Part shown: piece after piece, positions 11,595-22,543 of the stretch
Numbering within the stretch: the first letter of the stretch is position 1
Layout: each line of letters starts with the position of its first letter
Assembly: GCA_026315105.1 (NCBI GenBank)
Contig: CM048746.1
Location: forward strand, 565,763,940-565,827,939
Direction: 5' to 3'
Origin: Locusta migratoria
Taxonomy: Eukaryota > Arthropoda > Insecta > Orthoptera > Acrididae
DNA length: 64,000 nt
Made by a program: the position numbers and the translations under genes
The notes under the pieces: model-generated
What the model saw: the letters and a program-made list of their open reading frames with translations, nothing else
Told to the model about the DNA's origin: nothing
Databases searched by the model: none

Positions 11595-12007
11595 CACGCG
11601 AGTTCTGAAGGCTTTTTTTAGTGTCTAGCAAACCTGGCTCTGCGTTGTGTACTGAATTTCTGTCTAGAGAGCTGTGGCACTCGCAATCCGATATTGCTAT
11701 GGATTGTTACGGAGGTTTCGAATACTTAATGGCTGTTCCTAGCTGGTGACCTTGTATTACATCAGTTGGCTTGTGATCTAAGCTGTGCCGAAATTTGGTA
11801 AGATTTATCGTGCCAATTACACTGTCCACGCGCCTTGGCTACACCCGAAACATGAACACAGTAGAGTGTCGATAGTTCGAGTTTCCAATAATTCGAGCCT
11901 CATAAAAAAATTTTCAACGATGTCCTACATTTTTTTCGCACATGATAAAAATGAAAACATCATTGCAAAAGATAGATAGGGAGAGAACAGCTCAGTGACA
12001 TAGCAGA

Positions 12008-12205
12008 GCTGGCCACGGTGGCCGAGGAGACTGCGGCGTGCCAGTCACGGTCTGCACGGCCACTACGGTCGGGGGTTCGAATTCCCCCTCGGGCATGGAT
12101 ATTTGTGCCGTCCTTAGTGTTAGCTAGTTCATAAGTAGTTTGTAAGTTTAGGGACTGATGACCCCGTAGTTAAGTCCCATAAGCTATACAAACATTTGAA
12201 CATTT
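12008..12205 (+). mobile_element. tRNA-derived SINE nested in the Tigger element
   Basis: The head reads ggccacggtggccgagg, with B box ggttcgaattcc, then gggcatggatatttgtgccg and the gtagtttgtaagtttaggga tail. The flanking duplication is tgacatagcaga (11996-12007) / tgacaaagcaga (12206-12217). It sits between the left TIR and the transposase frame. Confidence 0.9.
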
Positions 12206-12447
12206 TGACAAAGCAGACAACAATGCAATCAACACCGACGATTAGCTCGCTGTCTTGTTGCACGAGCATCTGTTGTCACTATTTCACGAAATTCTCAGAC
12301 TGCTGCCGGCTGCTACCGATCAAACTTGAGAGTTCACAAGCTGCTGCTGCTGCTGTAGTTCGCACGCAATAACAGCTGTTCAATAAAGTGTTGTGTTGTG
12401 TTTCGTTTTGTTTGTTGATTGTGTGTTCCGTTGCACACCTTACGAAG

Positions 12448-13926
12448 ATGAGTGCTGCAACAAAAAGGAGGAAATTTATGCCTTTGCATCTAAAATTAGA
12501 AGCACTTAAACTACTTGTAAAAGGAGAAGCAATAAAAAAAACTTTCTCTCGAATATGCTGTCGCCGAAGTTACTGTTGATAACTGGTGAAGAAACTGTTT
12601 TCCTCACAAAAATGCTCACGAATCTCCGACGCGAAGAAGTCAGACTACGAAAAGACAAGTGAAGCATTGTTCATGTAGTTTACCCAACAGAGACGGAAGG
12701 GTGCTCCGATTTCTAGCCCAATGTTGCAAGAAAAAGCTTTGTTTTTTAGAAACCGACCGCTAGTGTGGGCTGGCTCGACAAGTGGAAGAAGAGCTATGGA
12801 GTGCGTCAACTGGACTATGTGGAGAAAAAGTCTCTGCTGACGCTCAGGCTGTTTCAGAATTTGTCGTCGAATTTTAAAAAATCATAACTGACGAAAATTT
12901 GTCTAATGAATAAACATGTAAATCTGACGAAAATGGGCTAAATTTTAAAGTGTTACCAGCGAGAATACGTGCTTCTCGTGAAGAAAGAAATGATCCTGGG
13001 CACTAAAAAGTGCAAAGAGCGACTCACAGTTATGGCAGTTTCAAATGCAACTGGAAACCAAAAAGTAAAACTGAATGCGATTCGGAAGACTACCAAGCCA
13101 AGAGCATTCCAGAATGTAACCATCTCAGCTGTTATTGTAGTCTACACACATCAGAATAATGCCTGGAAATCTTCAAGAACTTGTTTTTTAACTCATTTGT
13201 ACCTGACTGCAAGAAAGTTTTGTGAAAGAAATGGGACTGGCGTGCAAAGCCATTTTGCTCATTGGTAACGCGCCCAACTGCAGTGCAGAAGTCCAAGTGC
13301 AGAAGAACTGCAGTGCGACGGCATCCGCGCCTTATTTCCCCCGCCAAACGTTACCTGCCTAATTCAGTCCATGGATAGAGCGTTCTGGAAAGCTCGAAAA
13401 AAAGTATCGATGGCGACTGCTACAGTCAATCCTGCATTCCGAAGACAACAAAACCTTTGTAGGAGCTTTGAAGAAACTGGATTAGCGAATCTTGGAGCGA
13501 GATAAAATCAGACACAATTTATAAGTCATGGAGGAAAATTCTACAGGAAAGTATGCCAGACACAGAAACTGAAGATTTAGCAGACGAGGACGGTCAATTT
13601 AATTAGAACATTGCCTGCATGTGAAGAGGTGGAAGAGGTGAAAGCAGGTGAGTGGTTAAATTCGGACGAACAGTTGGAAGTGACAGAACTTGTATAATTG
13701 ACGTGGTTAACATTCCATGTCAGTGTGAGAGTGGTGAGGATGGGGAGGCAGAGGCGGCAGCGATGAAGAGTCACACAGATGTCTGGGCTGCTCTCGAACC
13801 AGCCGTATGCTACGTGGAACAACAGCCTGAGTACAGGCGACATACTGCATACTGCTCCTGAGACAGTGGCGGGTAATTGCAGTGCCGCCAAACAAAAGAC
13901 CCTTCACGGTTACTTCTCCAAATAAA
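12448..13926 (+). pseudogene. Tigger/CENP-B-like transposase pseudogene
   Basis: An ATG at 12448 opens MSAATKRRKFMPLHLKLEAL, matching the CENP-B/pogo-type DNA-binding N-terminus. Later, in shifting frames, come GAPISSPMLQEKAL, VAGRENTCFS-like remnants, KKCKERLTVMAVSNATGN, KTTKPRAFQNVTISAVIVVY and THQNNAW. A block near 13240 then reads KAILLIGNAPN, where Tigger proteins normally have a catalytic Asp before NAP; here it is Gly. The C-terminus is seen as CYVEQQPEY (13808) and the last codons end near 13926. At least several frameshifts and stops make it inactive. Confidence 0.8.
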
Positions 13927-14339
13927 TAATTATTGTTATACTGCTACTTCATGTGCACATGTAAACAGTTTTCTTTTAATGAAGTTCATATTTTGACCTA
14001 TATTATTTTCCCATTTAAATTTCGATAGTTCGAGTTTTCGATAGTTCGATGTGGTTCTGGTCCAGTTTATCTCAAACTATCGAGAATCTACTGTACTGTG
14101 TCCATCCCAATGCCATGTTCCTATAGCTACGTTATCCTGTCACGTGTTGTTTTACGATGATTTCAATATGTCACTTAGTTTCAACTGTAGTTTAGTGGTT
14201 TATTTTATCTGGGGAAAATTATTGACAGGGCAAGTTCCTGATCACGTGATGTATCAACATAGTTTTTTTCTTACCTCAAAACCCATGTCAAGACGGCGAG
14301 TCCGCTTTGAAGTTCCCCATTAGCTGAACAACGCTGTGT

Positions 14340-14930
14340 TATTTGTTTTTCACTTTTGAGGACGAGAAACCAGTGACTATATACTGCAGAATATCTGACG
14401 TTTATCGTGAAGGTTGCAATTGCAAAGTTTTATAATTGGGTAGAGCAGTTGAATCGACGAACGTGGTTTTAGATGACCGGTTGCAGTTTCAACTCCTGAA
14501 CATTTAAGGTACACTTTTTTGTCATTATCTAGAAGATCAGCTTACAATGAATAGCTCTGATATGCTTTTAAACAAGGTGAAACCAGTCATGATAGAGAAA
14601 CGTCGTGAAGCTCAGACGAGAGGTGTGATTCTCCAGCAATATAAATCACGTCCTCATATTGCACAATTAACCCATCAAACCATCAAAAATGGGGTGAGAA
14701 GTAGTGCCTAATCCCCCTTACAGTCCTGATATAACACCTAGTGTCTTCCATTTGTTTGTTGCATTGAAGAAGGCATTAATTGGGAAATGGTTCCAGGACA
14801 ACGACTACGTGAAAACGTTTGTGGGAAATTGGATCAGACATCAATATTTGTTTGCAGGTGGAGTACAAAAGCTTGGAGCCAGTTGGAACAAGTGCATAAA
14901 TATTCTAACGTACTATGTTGAAAAGTAGAA
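14340..14930 (+). pseudogene. Mariner transposase remnant
   Basis: The C-terminal frame 14707-14928 reads NPPYSPDITPSVFHLFVALK, then KKALIGKWFQDNDYVKTF and ends LGASWNKCINILTYYVEK. This is the standard order of the mariner C-terminus (PYSPDLAPSDYHLF… WEKCI…GDYVE). The third catalytic Asp is present in YSPD. Upstream frames are broken; a VYREGCNCKV stretch near 14400 is part of the N-terminal half. Its 3' end is shared with 26190-26290, so the mariner was present before the segmental duplication. Confidence 0.75.
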
Positions 14931-15947
14931 AAAGTTCTTGTCTTGGAAAGATAAACTGTTTTTTCTCCAGACCAATTTAACTCTTTAATTATTGAATATT
15001 CTCCTCAGTTTGTAGAACCTATTATTACGTTACACCCACTAAAAGTTGTTTATTTATGGAAGAGTACTACTGAAATTTGTTACTTGTTTCAGGTGTTACT
15101 GTCCGAAAATTACTACATAATTGTTATGATGGATAAGAACATTGTTTGCCGCATGATCTAAGGTGCCATGTCACAGACTGTGCAGCTGTTCGAAACGGAA
15201 GCTGGTGTGTATGTGTGTGAGTGTGTGCGTGTGTGTGTGTGCGCACGCGCGCGCGCATGTGTATGTGTGTATGTTGTTCTTAGCAAATGATTGTTTAAAT
15301 GGTTAGTAAGTGTAGGAACCAATGACCTCATCAGTTTGGTATCTTAGTTTTACAAACACTAGATAATTTCTTTGAAATTTGTGTATTGGGAACAATCCGA
15401 AAAAGCTAAAACTTTCACCATCTGCAGATTTCCTGATACAACTACCGTGTGGTAGAAAACTTTTATTAAAGGGTAAAGTTTTTCCCAGTTTGCATCACAA
15501 TAAATGGAGGGAATCGACAACCTTCAAGTACGGCTTTGAAAGAAGTAATCGGATTCGCAACTACTTAGTCATGTGAGAGGGACTTTAGTGGATATCTTTA
15601 ATTATGCCAGAAACTAGTAAGCCCCAATCCTGAGACCCAGCCTATCATTAACACCATCAAATTTGTTACTGGACGCCGGCCGCGGTGGCCGAGGAGACTG
15701 AGGCGCTCCAGTCACGGTCTGCACGGCCACTACGGTCGGGGGTTCGAATCCCCCCTCGGGCATGGATATTTGTGCCGTCCTAGTTTGTAAGTAGTTCATA
15801 AGTAGTTTGTAAGCTTAGGGACTGATGACACCGTAGTTAAGTCCCATAAACTATACAAACATTTGAACATTTTTTGTTACTGGACAATATGTTATTTCTT
15901 TGCTCTAATAAAGTTCCTTCGCCGTTGTACGTGCAAAAACAACTCAC
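14931..15947 (-). repeat. Duplicated donor-side intron segment, unit 2
   Basis: This begins with a ctccagaccaattta block and runs through cactaaaagttgtttattta and ttactgtccgaaaattacta. A GT-rich microsatellite at 15206-15270 and the aataaagttccttcgcc block lead to the exon donor at 15947. Matching segments lie at 18410-18582, 21960-22543, 24850-25471 and 26290-27080. All but the truncated 18.4-kb copy carry a GT or GC/GT tract at the same relative place. A SINE is nested at 15675-15872. Confidence 0.8.
15675..15872 (+). mobile_element. tRNA-derived SINE with target-site duplication
   Basis: The head is gccggccgcggtggccgagg, the B box ggttcgaatcc and the tail ends caaacatttgaacatt. The duplication tttgttactggac lies at 15662-15674 and 15873-15885. 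It is absent from the equivalent positions of the other duplication units, so the insertion is younger than the duplication. Confidence 0.93.
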
Positions 15948-16166
15948 CTTCTTGTTCTGCCGACGCCGGTGCGGTGGAGTCGCCGTCTAAGCTGGGCAGC
16001 AGTGCCGCGCTGTAGACTTGCCGCCTGCCCCTTCCGTGGGCGAAGCCGTCCGGGGGCGGCAGGGGGCGGCCGCTGGAGTCCTTGGGGGGCTCGGGGGGCG
16101 AAGAGCTGTTGCTGCTGCTGATGCTGATGCTGCTGCTGCGACGGTGCCTCAACAGCTGCGACCGCG
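15948..16166 (-). CDS. Candidate internal exon, array copy 2 (Ser/Pro-rich)
   Basis: 219 bp, the same length as copy 1. The minus-strand acceptor is tgcgttgcag after a T/G-rich tract, and the donor is AAG|gtgagt, the best match of the four. The same phase-1 frame is open: a Ser run interrupted by Ile (SSSISISSSNSSS), then SPPEPPKDSSGRPLPPPDGF and GRGRRQVYSAALLPSLDGDS. Relative to copy 1 I count roughly 16-17 differences in 219 bp, with none inside the central PPEPPKDSSGRPLPPP block at the protein level. The alternative Gln frame is also open here but not in copy 4. Candidate coding exon of an unidentified minus-strand gene. Confidence 0.6.
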
Positions 16167-16440
16167 CTGCAACGCAAGCACACGTCATACACACACAAAG
16201 AAACGTGTTGAATCGCCTTGGTTCCAAGTTCTCCTGAACACTGACGTTGAATGGTATATTGCATCAGCAACGCAGATTGTCTGTAGACGTTGCCCAGTCC
16301 GCACTAAGATGTTACCAACCAATAATGAGCAGTGCCAATTCGATGATGTGGATAGGAAGGTCGATCAGTTCCAGTCACAAGACCACAAAGCAAGTAGTGT
16401 TGCCTGTATTCTGCCATGCCTAAAAGTTCAGTTAAGAAAT
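16167..16440 (-). repeat. Duplicated acceptor-side intron segment, unit 2
   Basis: Counterpart of 8464-8680, 22748-22970 and 25697-25940. Minus-strand reading gives tatgacgtgtgcttgcgttgcag before the exon, a plausible branch-point region, pyrimidine tract and acceptor. Confidence 0.75.
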
Positions 16441-17190
16441 TTTATCGTATCCGCACGGTTACTTTGTGTCAGGAGGCATTCATATCAAGCGACGTTTCCA
16501 GACGTCCGTGTGGACCAAAGCGATGTTGTTTAGACATGGAAGAGATAAAGACTTACAGGAACTATTGATGAAGGCTAGTTACGGATTTCAGCTCGGAGGA
16601 ACTCTGAGAGGACGCCACCATGCTGAACAGTGATTTTCGTGCAGACACAGGACGTCGTGTATCGACTCAAATTGTACGTAATAGGCTGCACAATATCAAA
16701 CTTCACTCCCGACGTCCATTGTGAGGTGCTTCTTTAACATCTAGAAACAACACAATGCGTACAGATGGGCCAAACAGTAGGCTGAATGAAATCGTCAGAA
16801 TGGGCATCAAATGCCGTTCACAGATGAGACTCGCATCTGCCTTCAACCAGACAATCGTCAGTTACGTGTTTAGATAGCGCCTGAATTTCTTAGACACACC
16901 GTCCAGAGAGTGCAGCATGGTGGTGGTTCGGTGATGTTTTCGGGTAGAATTATGTGGGGCCACGGTACGCCCCTGGTAGTTGTAGAAGGCAGTCAAACAG
17001 CTATATGATACATGGATGACATCTTGGGACGTATAGTGCAACCATATCGGTAGCATTTCTTTGGGAGATTCGTCTTAATGCACGACAATTTTCTCGCTCA
17101 TTGCGCACATCTTATTAATGTGTTCCTTCTTAATAACGATGTCGTAAGATTAGAATGCACACCATATGCTCCAAACTTGAATAAAGCAAT
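16440..17190 (+). pseudogene. Tc1-like transposase pseudogene
   Basis: In shifting frames this shows the Tc1 order: ATMLNSDFRADTGRRVSTQI followed by VRNRLHNIKLHSRRPL, then an MRTDGP… block and fragments of MRLASAFNQT. These are followed by the translated equivalents of VQHGGGSVMFSG, IMWGHGTPLV and FVLMHDNFLAH. The last has Asp at the second catalytic position. Many stops. Truncated versions of the same insertion occur at 22980-23340 and 25945-26160 inside the other units, so the element sat in the intron before the units multiplied. It is absent or unrecognisable in unit 1. Confidence 0.75.
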
Positions 17191-17389
17191 AAAAACTATT
17201 CAACTGTGGTTTTTGTGTATCTCCATTTTTAGGTAAACGGTCACGAAACTTTGGAATCGCGGTAATGCAACACTGCCACAGGGGCTCACGAATTCTGCTT
17301 CGTCTGATTTTGTCCATAAAATAAGCGTGTCTGATAATTGGTTGGTTGGTTGTGGGGGGACATAAGGTCAGCACATCAACGTTTTAAGT

Positions 17390-18180
17390 CGCAGCACTGG
17401 AAAATAGTTGCGGAAGCAAAAGGAACAGTGACGAATCGACGCTTGATCTAGGGCGTGAGTATTCGACCTCTACATTAACAAACGTAATGTATTAAATGCA
17501 AAGGAAAATCCTTTTTGTATGCGAGTAAAGATAACAACCACTGGAAGTAGTTATGTCCATAAAATATCTGGGAGTGTGCATACAGAGGGATTTGTGGTCG
17601 AATGACTTCGATAGTATTACCCGCGGAGAAGTCAGATGCCAAAATCATATTCACCAAGGAAGATTCCTCAGCAACTTGCTCCGAGGGAGGTGGCGCATGG
17701 CAACGCACTGGACTCGCATTCGGGAGGACGTAGTTCAAATCCACCTCTGGCCATCCAGATATATGTTTTCCGTGAATTCCGTAAATCATTCCAGGCAAAT
17801 GGTTCGTTTAAAACTTCACGGCCGATTTGCTTCCCCATCCTTACACCACTATCTGACGTGAGCTCCGTCTATACTGAGCATGCTGTCGACGGGACGCCAA
17901 TACCTAACATTGCTTCCTTCAGGAAGTTGCATTCCGTCAATAAATGAAGTAGCTTACAAAATAGCTGTTCCATCAATACTTGAATATTGCTCATCAGTGT
18001 GGGATGAGGTATAACAGGTAGACGAGTTAGAGAGGCTGAATAGTCGTGCAGCAGTCTTTGTTACAGGATCATTTAGTTCGAGCAACGGCGTCACAGATGA
18101 TCGGTAAACTACAGTGGCAGGCGCTACAGGACGATTCTTTTAACCACGGTAGGAGCTTATGCCGAAGTTCCGAACTGATA
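17390..18180 (+). pseudogene. CR1/Jockey-group LINE fragment, second copy
   Basis: This matches 8891-9470 through ggagtgtgcata, gaatattgctcatcagtgt, ttacaggatcattta and a cagtggcaggcgctac block. Translated scraps are MSIKYLGVCIQRDLW (17553), LEYCSSVWDE (17985) and ATASQMIGKLQWQALQ (18079). A tRNA-type SINE is nested at 17680-17915. Dead copy. Confidence 0.6.
17680..17915 (+). mobile_element. tRNA-derived SINE (second family) nested in LINE fragment
   Basis: The head has gtggcgcatggcaacgcact and B box agttcaaatcc. The body reads tttccgtgaattccgtaaat and cacggccgatttgcttcccc, and it ends in gtcgacgggacgcc…. The imperfect duplication tcctcagcaacttgc (17665-17679) / ccttcaggaagttgc (17916-17930) marks the insertion. 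The copy at 9150 lacks it. The body differs from the other SINEs in this window, so it is a distinct family. Confidence 0.8.
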
Positions 18181-18409
18181 AACTGGAAAGCAGGATATCA
18201 ACTCAGTACTGCTTGGAATCCAGCTCATCGGCTCAGGAACTGCTACAGAAGCAACGGAAGAAAGGCACCCCCTCCACAGAACCAGGGAGAGAGCTGCAGA
18301 CTACAACCAACGCCCCGAATGGTCCGCGGCCCGGCAGTATACCCGAATCCACGAGATATCAACGAATCGACGGGAAAGCCTACGAGATTACAGAAAAGCC
18401 TTGTTTGTT

Positions 18410-18820
18410 AAAAATAAACAGTTTTTCGTCCAGACCAGTTTAATTTTTTAACTATTGAATGACCCTCATCAGTTTCTAGGACCTAATATTATTACGTTAC
18501 GCCCACTAAAAGTTGTTAATTTATGCAAGACTACTACTTAAAAATGTTACTTGTTTCTGGTGTTACTGTCCGAAAATTACTCAAATTCAAATGTTCAAAT
18601 GTTTGTAGAACTTATGGGACTTAACTACGGGTTCATCAGTCCCTAAACTTACAAACTACTTATGAACTAGCTAACGCTAAGGACGGCACAAATATTCATG
18701 CCCGAGGGGGGATTCGAAACCCCGACCATAGTGGCCGTGCAGACGGTGCAGACGGTGACTGGAGCGCCTCAGTCCCCTCGGCCACCGCGGCCGGCCCGAA
18801 AATTACTACGTAATTTAATT
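18410..18820 (-). repeat. Truncated donor-side intron segment between units 2 and 3
   Basis: This matches the start of the unit-2 segment (cgtccagaccagttta, cgcccactaaaagttgtta, ttactgtccgaaaattac). It stops around 18820, before any exon, and is interrupted by a SINE. It is probably the stump of another unit lost or cut by the insertions that follow. Confidence 0.65.
18583..18795 (-). mobile_element. tRNA-derived SINE with target-site duplication
   Basis: Minus-strand copy. The tail side is aaatgttcaaatgtttgtag, the B-box complement is ggattcgaaacccc, and the head side is cctcggccaccgcggccgg. A gcagacggt block is tandemly doubled within the head. The duplication ccgaaaattact lies at 18571-18582 and 18796-18807. 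Confidence 0.93.
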
Positions 18821-18875
18821 CTTCAGGTTGATGACAGAGATGAATCACCTACAATACTGTGTTCTACAAAAATGG

Positions 18876-19417
18876 AACTTCCTGGCAGATTACAACTGTG
18901 TGCCGGAACCGGGACTCGAACCTGGGACCTTTGCCTTTCTCGGGCAAGCACACTACCGACTGTGCTATCCCGACACGACTCACGATGCCGCCTCACAACC
19001 TTACTTCCGCCAGTACCTCGCCTCCTGCTTTCCAAAGTAGTAGTTTGGAAAGTAGGAGGCGAGGTACTGGCGGAAGTAAAGTTGTGAGGCGGCATCGTGA
19101 GTCGTGTCGGGATAGCACAGTCGGTAGTGCGCTTGCCCGCGAAAGGCAAAGGTCCGACGGCCACGGTGGCCGAGGTGACTGAGGCGCTCCAGTCACGGTC
19201 GGCACGGCTACTACGGTCGGGGGTTCGAATCTCCCCTCGGGCATGGATATTTGTGCCGTCCTAGTTCGTAAGTAGTTCATAAGTAGTTTGTAATTTAGGG
19301 ACTGATGACCCCGTAGTAAAGTCCCATAACTTAACAAACATTTGAACATATGAATTTGGCAAAGGTCCCAGGTTCGAGTCCCGGTTCCGGCACACAATTT
19401 TATTCTGCCAGGAAGTT
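18876..19417. mobile_element. Palindromic tRNA-like element, interrupted by a SINE
   Basis: The left arm starts aacttcctggcagattacaa. The right arm ends ctgccaggaagttt. Each arm holds a tRNA-like A/B box pair (right arm, plus sense: gatagcacagtcggtagtgc with ggttcgagtcccgg). The centre at about 19020-19045 is a direct turn-around (cctgctttccaaa / tttggaaagtagg). After removal of the nested SINE the element is about 330 bp and can fold back almost completely. It is a head-to-head tRNA-like foldback repeat, not a functional tRNA. Confidence 0.8.
19155..19357 (+). mobile_element. tRNA-derived SINE nested in palindromic tRNA-like element
   Basis: The head is gacggccacggtggccgagg, the B box ggttcgaatctcc, and the tail ends acaaacatttgaacatat. 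The duplication ggcaaaggtc at 19145-19154 and 19358-19367 splits the right-arm tRNA-like sequence between its A and B boxes. Confidence 0.93.
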
Positions 19418-19449
19418 TCAACTTGGAGGAAATTCAGAACGTCACACTG

Positions 19450-19950
19450 AAGGAGCGGTGATGGATAATAACAACTAACTACGCGTATAGCAATCGGAAC
19501 AGCCGCGGCCAGAAGAAGGCGCTACTGACGCTACAATTGGTAGACGCTTTACACCGCCTGCGCGCATGACGCGGCGCGGACGGCATACGGAGTGCCTAGG
19601 ACCTTGCAGGCGTAAATCCCGGACATGTTCCAAGCAGTCGTGTGCCCGATGCAGCGGGCCACACGTCGCCAGCTGGCGGGGCTGCCCGGCCTTCCAGAAG
19701 CGCCGGCACGACGTCGCAGCAGAACTTGCGGCCGACAGAAGGACCTGCAAAGAAGAGGAGGAACAGAAGAGGCAGGGCCGCCGGGTCCGCGCCCGCACCT
19801 CCAGAGCATCTAGCGGCCGCCCTCCCTGCCACGCATCCGTCGGCCGCTGCCACCGGTGACAGAGGTGGTGGGGGAAGTCGGCGACGCGGTGCGGCGGCCA
19901 GTGGCGGTTGGTGACCAGAAAATATGGTAGTGCACTTTTTCACCAATTAA
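19450..19950 (+). pseudogene. LINE ORF1 (gag-like) zinc-knuckle fragment
   Basis: GC-rich. The plus-strand frame 19566-19859 contains TCSKQSCARCSGPHVASWRG followed by CPAFQK. The Cys-x2-Cys-x3-His-x6-Cys knuckle and the trailing GCPAFQK are typical of ORF1 proteins of Jockey/CR1-group LINEs. A charged KEEEEQKRQ stretch follows. There is no RT downstream, so this is a fragment. I cannot assign a family more precisely. Confidence 0.55.
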
Positions 19951-20289
19951 AAGTTCGGCCTCTACATTGTGGCAGCTCAACACATTCGGAAAAAAATGCT
20001 ATAAGTCAAGATGTCATAGATGTATATGGATCAGAAACAATCACTCGACCGCAGACACAATATCTACCCGAGGCATTTAAAAAAAAAATTAATTGACGAC
20101 TTTTCATTTTAACTGTCTGTGAAATTGTCAAACTTGGAATCGGTCCACCTAGCCTGTTGATTTATAATTTCTCTTCAAACCTGCGTAAATTGAAAGGTTC
20201 AGAAAGCAAGGAAATTACCTGATTCGTTACTTCACCTGTTCCTTGAGACTCAAAACTAACTATAAAACACGCTAAACAACGGACATAAC

Positions 20290-20620
20290 GCACAGTTACT
20301 TCGCTCACAGCTACACGTGAACTGGTAAGAAGGCACGAAAAGACCGCTTTTTTTTAAGGGCTGACGACTCCGGTTGTCTTCGGGAGAGTTCGGACTCTGT
20401 TTCTGCGGCTGACAGGGTGGCTCGGGCGGGGTGTTTATACACTCAAGGCGCCTATACGGAAACACTGTTGCCAAGCGTTGCCCCCGCACCCCGCACACCC
20501 CCTGAGACACCTAAGTCGGCGTTTGCAGGCCAGCTGCAAACCCAGCCGCTGTCGGCGAAGTTCGGTCCACTCGGGAGCGGTCGGTGCGTAACAGCCCGGG
20601 CGTTTCAAAAGAGATAAATG
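20290..20620. promoter_or_regulatory. GC-rich, CpG-rich segment, possible promoter or UTR
   Basis: Much richer in GC and CpG than its surroundings. On the minus strand a TATA-like gagtgtataaacac (20433-20446) is followed by cccgcccgag. This could be the promoter or 5' leader of the adjoining retroelement, or of a gene. I have no direct evidence for transcription. Confidence 0.25.
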
Positions 20621-21801
20621 GTGTGTTACTTCTCCCATTTAATAGAATCTCTAACAGTAAATGGAGTTTAAGAATATTGTTATTCCTGGGGGTAGCGCAA
20701 ACCTGCAAACTTATGCAGGAGCCGCCCCTGGCGGCGGCTGGGCAGACCGCTTCGGAGCACCGAGGGACCAGCGACGCAGACGAAGGTGGCCACAGGGACA
20801 TCGACGCGGTGCTACAGGAAGCTGAAGACCGGCTCCGAATGGTGCTGCACACCGAACTGGAGGCCGCCTGCCTGCATATGATGGAGGCATACTCCCGCAT
20901 GCACCTGGGGCAACGTACGAAAACGACAGAAGAACACATCACTAACGAGGCTGGCACTCAAACCGACACCCGACTGCTACAGGAACAAGCAACACTACAA
21001 AGAAAAAATCTACTACCAGCCGCCCTGTCCAGACGGATGTCGTGATTGAGGAGAAGAAGGAAACAACTGATCGTTGGACGATCACACAAGATACTCCACC
21101 ACTGGAGACACTCGACAAGGAGATGCACAGCATAAGTACGCAAACACCAAGAGAGAAAGCCAAAAAGATGACACCATAATAAAAAGAACACGAGCACATC
21201 GACTGGTTCATCGCCTAACACCAAGAAAAGATGGAAGCGGCAAAGAAGAGAGGAGAAACCGCCTACATAAGGGAATGGCCAGCATCCGTCCCGGAAGTGA
21301 TTCATATCCAAGGTGAGAAGACCTTCTTCCAAGATGTAACACTATACTTGGGAGAGTTTGACAGAAAAGAGGACGCAGCGATGGAAGCACTTAATCGACG
21401 CGCTACCTACAACAGAAAAAGACAAACCAGCAAATTTCATCGCTAAGAACAACAAACCGAGAAGCCACTACCCGCCTCCATCGCGCCCTCGTCAGTGGTC
21501 GAAGCAGTGTTGTAGCAGTGGCAAAAGAAGAACAAGATGACTTCTACACTGAAGCCATCGCGAAGACAAGTTTAAAAGTGGCCAACCACCAGCACCTCTG
21601 GCCCAGGTGTCTGTGGTTCCCTGTTGCCTGTAAGGTGAATACCGGAGCTGTTCCCATGCCCACGAAATTTTCCCAATGGGGAAAAAACATCGCCCTCCCA
21701 TACCCAATCCACAAATAAACTGTGTCCAAACAGAATTACCCTCCACGGCCCAATAGAGCGGATGCTCTCGAGTGGCCCGCCCTTGCCCTTAAGGCAAGGG
21801 G

Positions 21802-21846
<45 letters not shown>
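20584..21846 (+). pseudogene. Retroelement ORF1-like fragment ending in poly(A)
   Basis: A frame at 20710-21045 reads IDAVLQEAEDRLRMVLHTEL, then EAACLHMMEAYS and AGTQTDTRLL. Shifted frames go on with VQTDVVIEEKKETTD, SISTQTPREKAKKM and a distal block (21231-21446) with IREWPASVPEVIHIQGEKTF. A related block lies at 23860-24440. The recurrent 'T/S-x-Q-T-D/P' motifs and the charged helical character resemble N-terminal parts of LINE ORF1 proteins, but I cannot name the family. The segment ends in 46 consecutive A (21801-21846), which marks it as a retroposed copy inserted upstream of duplication unit 3. Confidence 0.45.
21801..21846. repeat. Poly(A) tract, 3' end of a retroposed copy
   Basis: Forty-six A in a row, preceded by ccttgcccttaaggcaaggg, a perfect short palindrome. 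Resumption of duplication-unit sequence at about 21850 marks the insertion edge. Confidence 0.9.
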
Positions 21847-21849
<3 letters not shown>

Positions 21850-21850
<1 letters not shown>

Positions 21851-22052
21851 TGGAATCAATATCATGAAGTACCCGAAGAAGACTGCGAAGTGCGCAGTTG
21901 AAATATCGTGCAAGAAAAGACACGAATAACCGGCAGGGTACCCGATTGTGCAAGATGATTACTACGAAACTGTTGTGATGAGTAAGAAATTTATTTGTCA
22001 TACAGTCTAGGGTGCCATGTCACAGAGAGCGCAGCCGTTCTTATCGGAGGCT

Positions 22053-22086
<34 letters not shown>

Positions 22087-22543
22087 GCTCTTATCATAAG
22101 TTACATTACGTGGTTGGTAAGTGTAGGGACCGATAACTTCAACTGTTTGGTGTCTTAGGTTTACAAGCAATGGAATATTTGATTTGAAATTTGGTTATTG
22201 GGGACAATGTCCAAAAGCTAAAACATTCATCATCTGAAGACTCCCTGATAGAACTACCATGTTATTGTTTGAAAACTTTTATTAAATGCTAAAATTTTGT
22301 CCCAGTTTGGATCACAATATTTAGGGAGAGAATCGGTACTTTCAAGTACAGCTTTGAAAGAAATAATCGGATTCGTAACTACTTACTCATGCGAGAGGGC
22401 GTTTAGTTATGCCAGAAAAAGTAAGCCCCAAGCCTGACACCCAACCTATCATTAACACCATCAATTTGTTACTGGACAATATGTTATTTGTTTACTCTAA
22501 TAAAGTTCCTTTGCCATTTTAAGTGTAAAAACATTGGACTCAC
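21850..22543 (-). repeat. Duplicated donor-side intron segment, unit 3
   Basis: Shares its whole length with unit 4 (24750-25471), starting at the gtggaatcaatatcatga / gtggaaacagtatcatga block. From about 21965 on it also matches units 2 and 5. It contains a (GT)n run at 22051-22085. Units 3 and 4 therefore form one subgroup and units 2 and 5 another. Confidence 0.8.

Larger units (their letters stand above)
11859..14093 (+). mobile_element. Tigger/pogo-type DNA transposon, decayed, with TIRs
   Basis: The left end begins cagtagagtgtcgatagttc (11859). The right end, read in complement from 14093, begins cagtagattctcgatagttt. Both continue into a tandem 'cgatagttcgag' motif. Between them lie a transposase pseudogene and a nested SINE. 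With the SINE removed the element is about 2 kb, normal for Tigger. Confidence 0.8.

Noticed and set aside
19130..19390. Functional tRNA genes
   Set aside because: A and B boxes are present, but they lie in SINE or palindromic repeat heads, without a complete cloverleaf and acceptor end.
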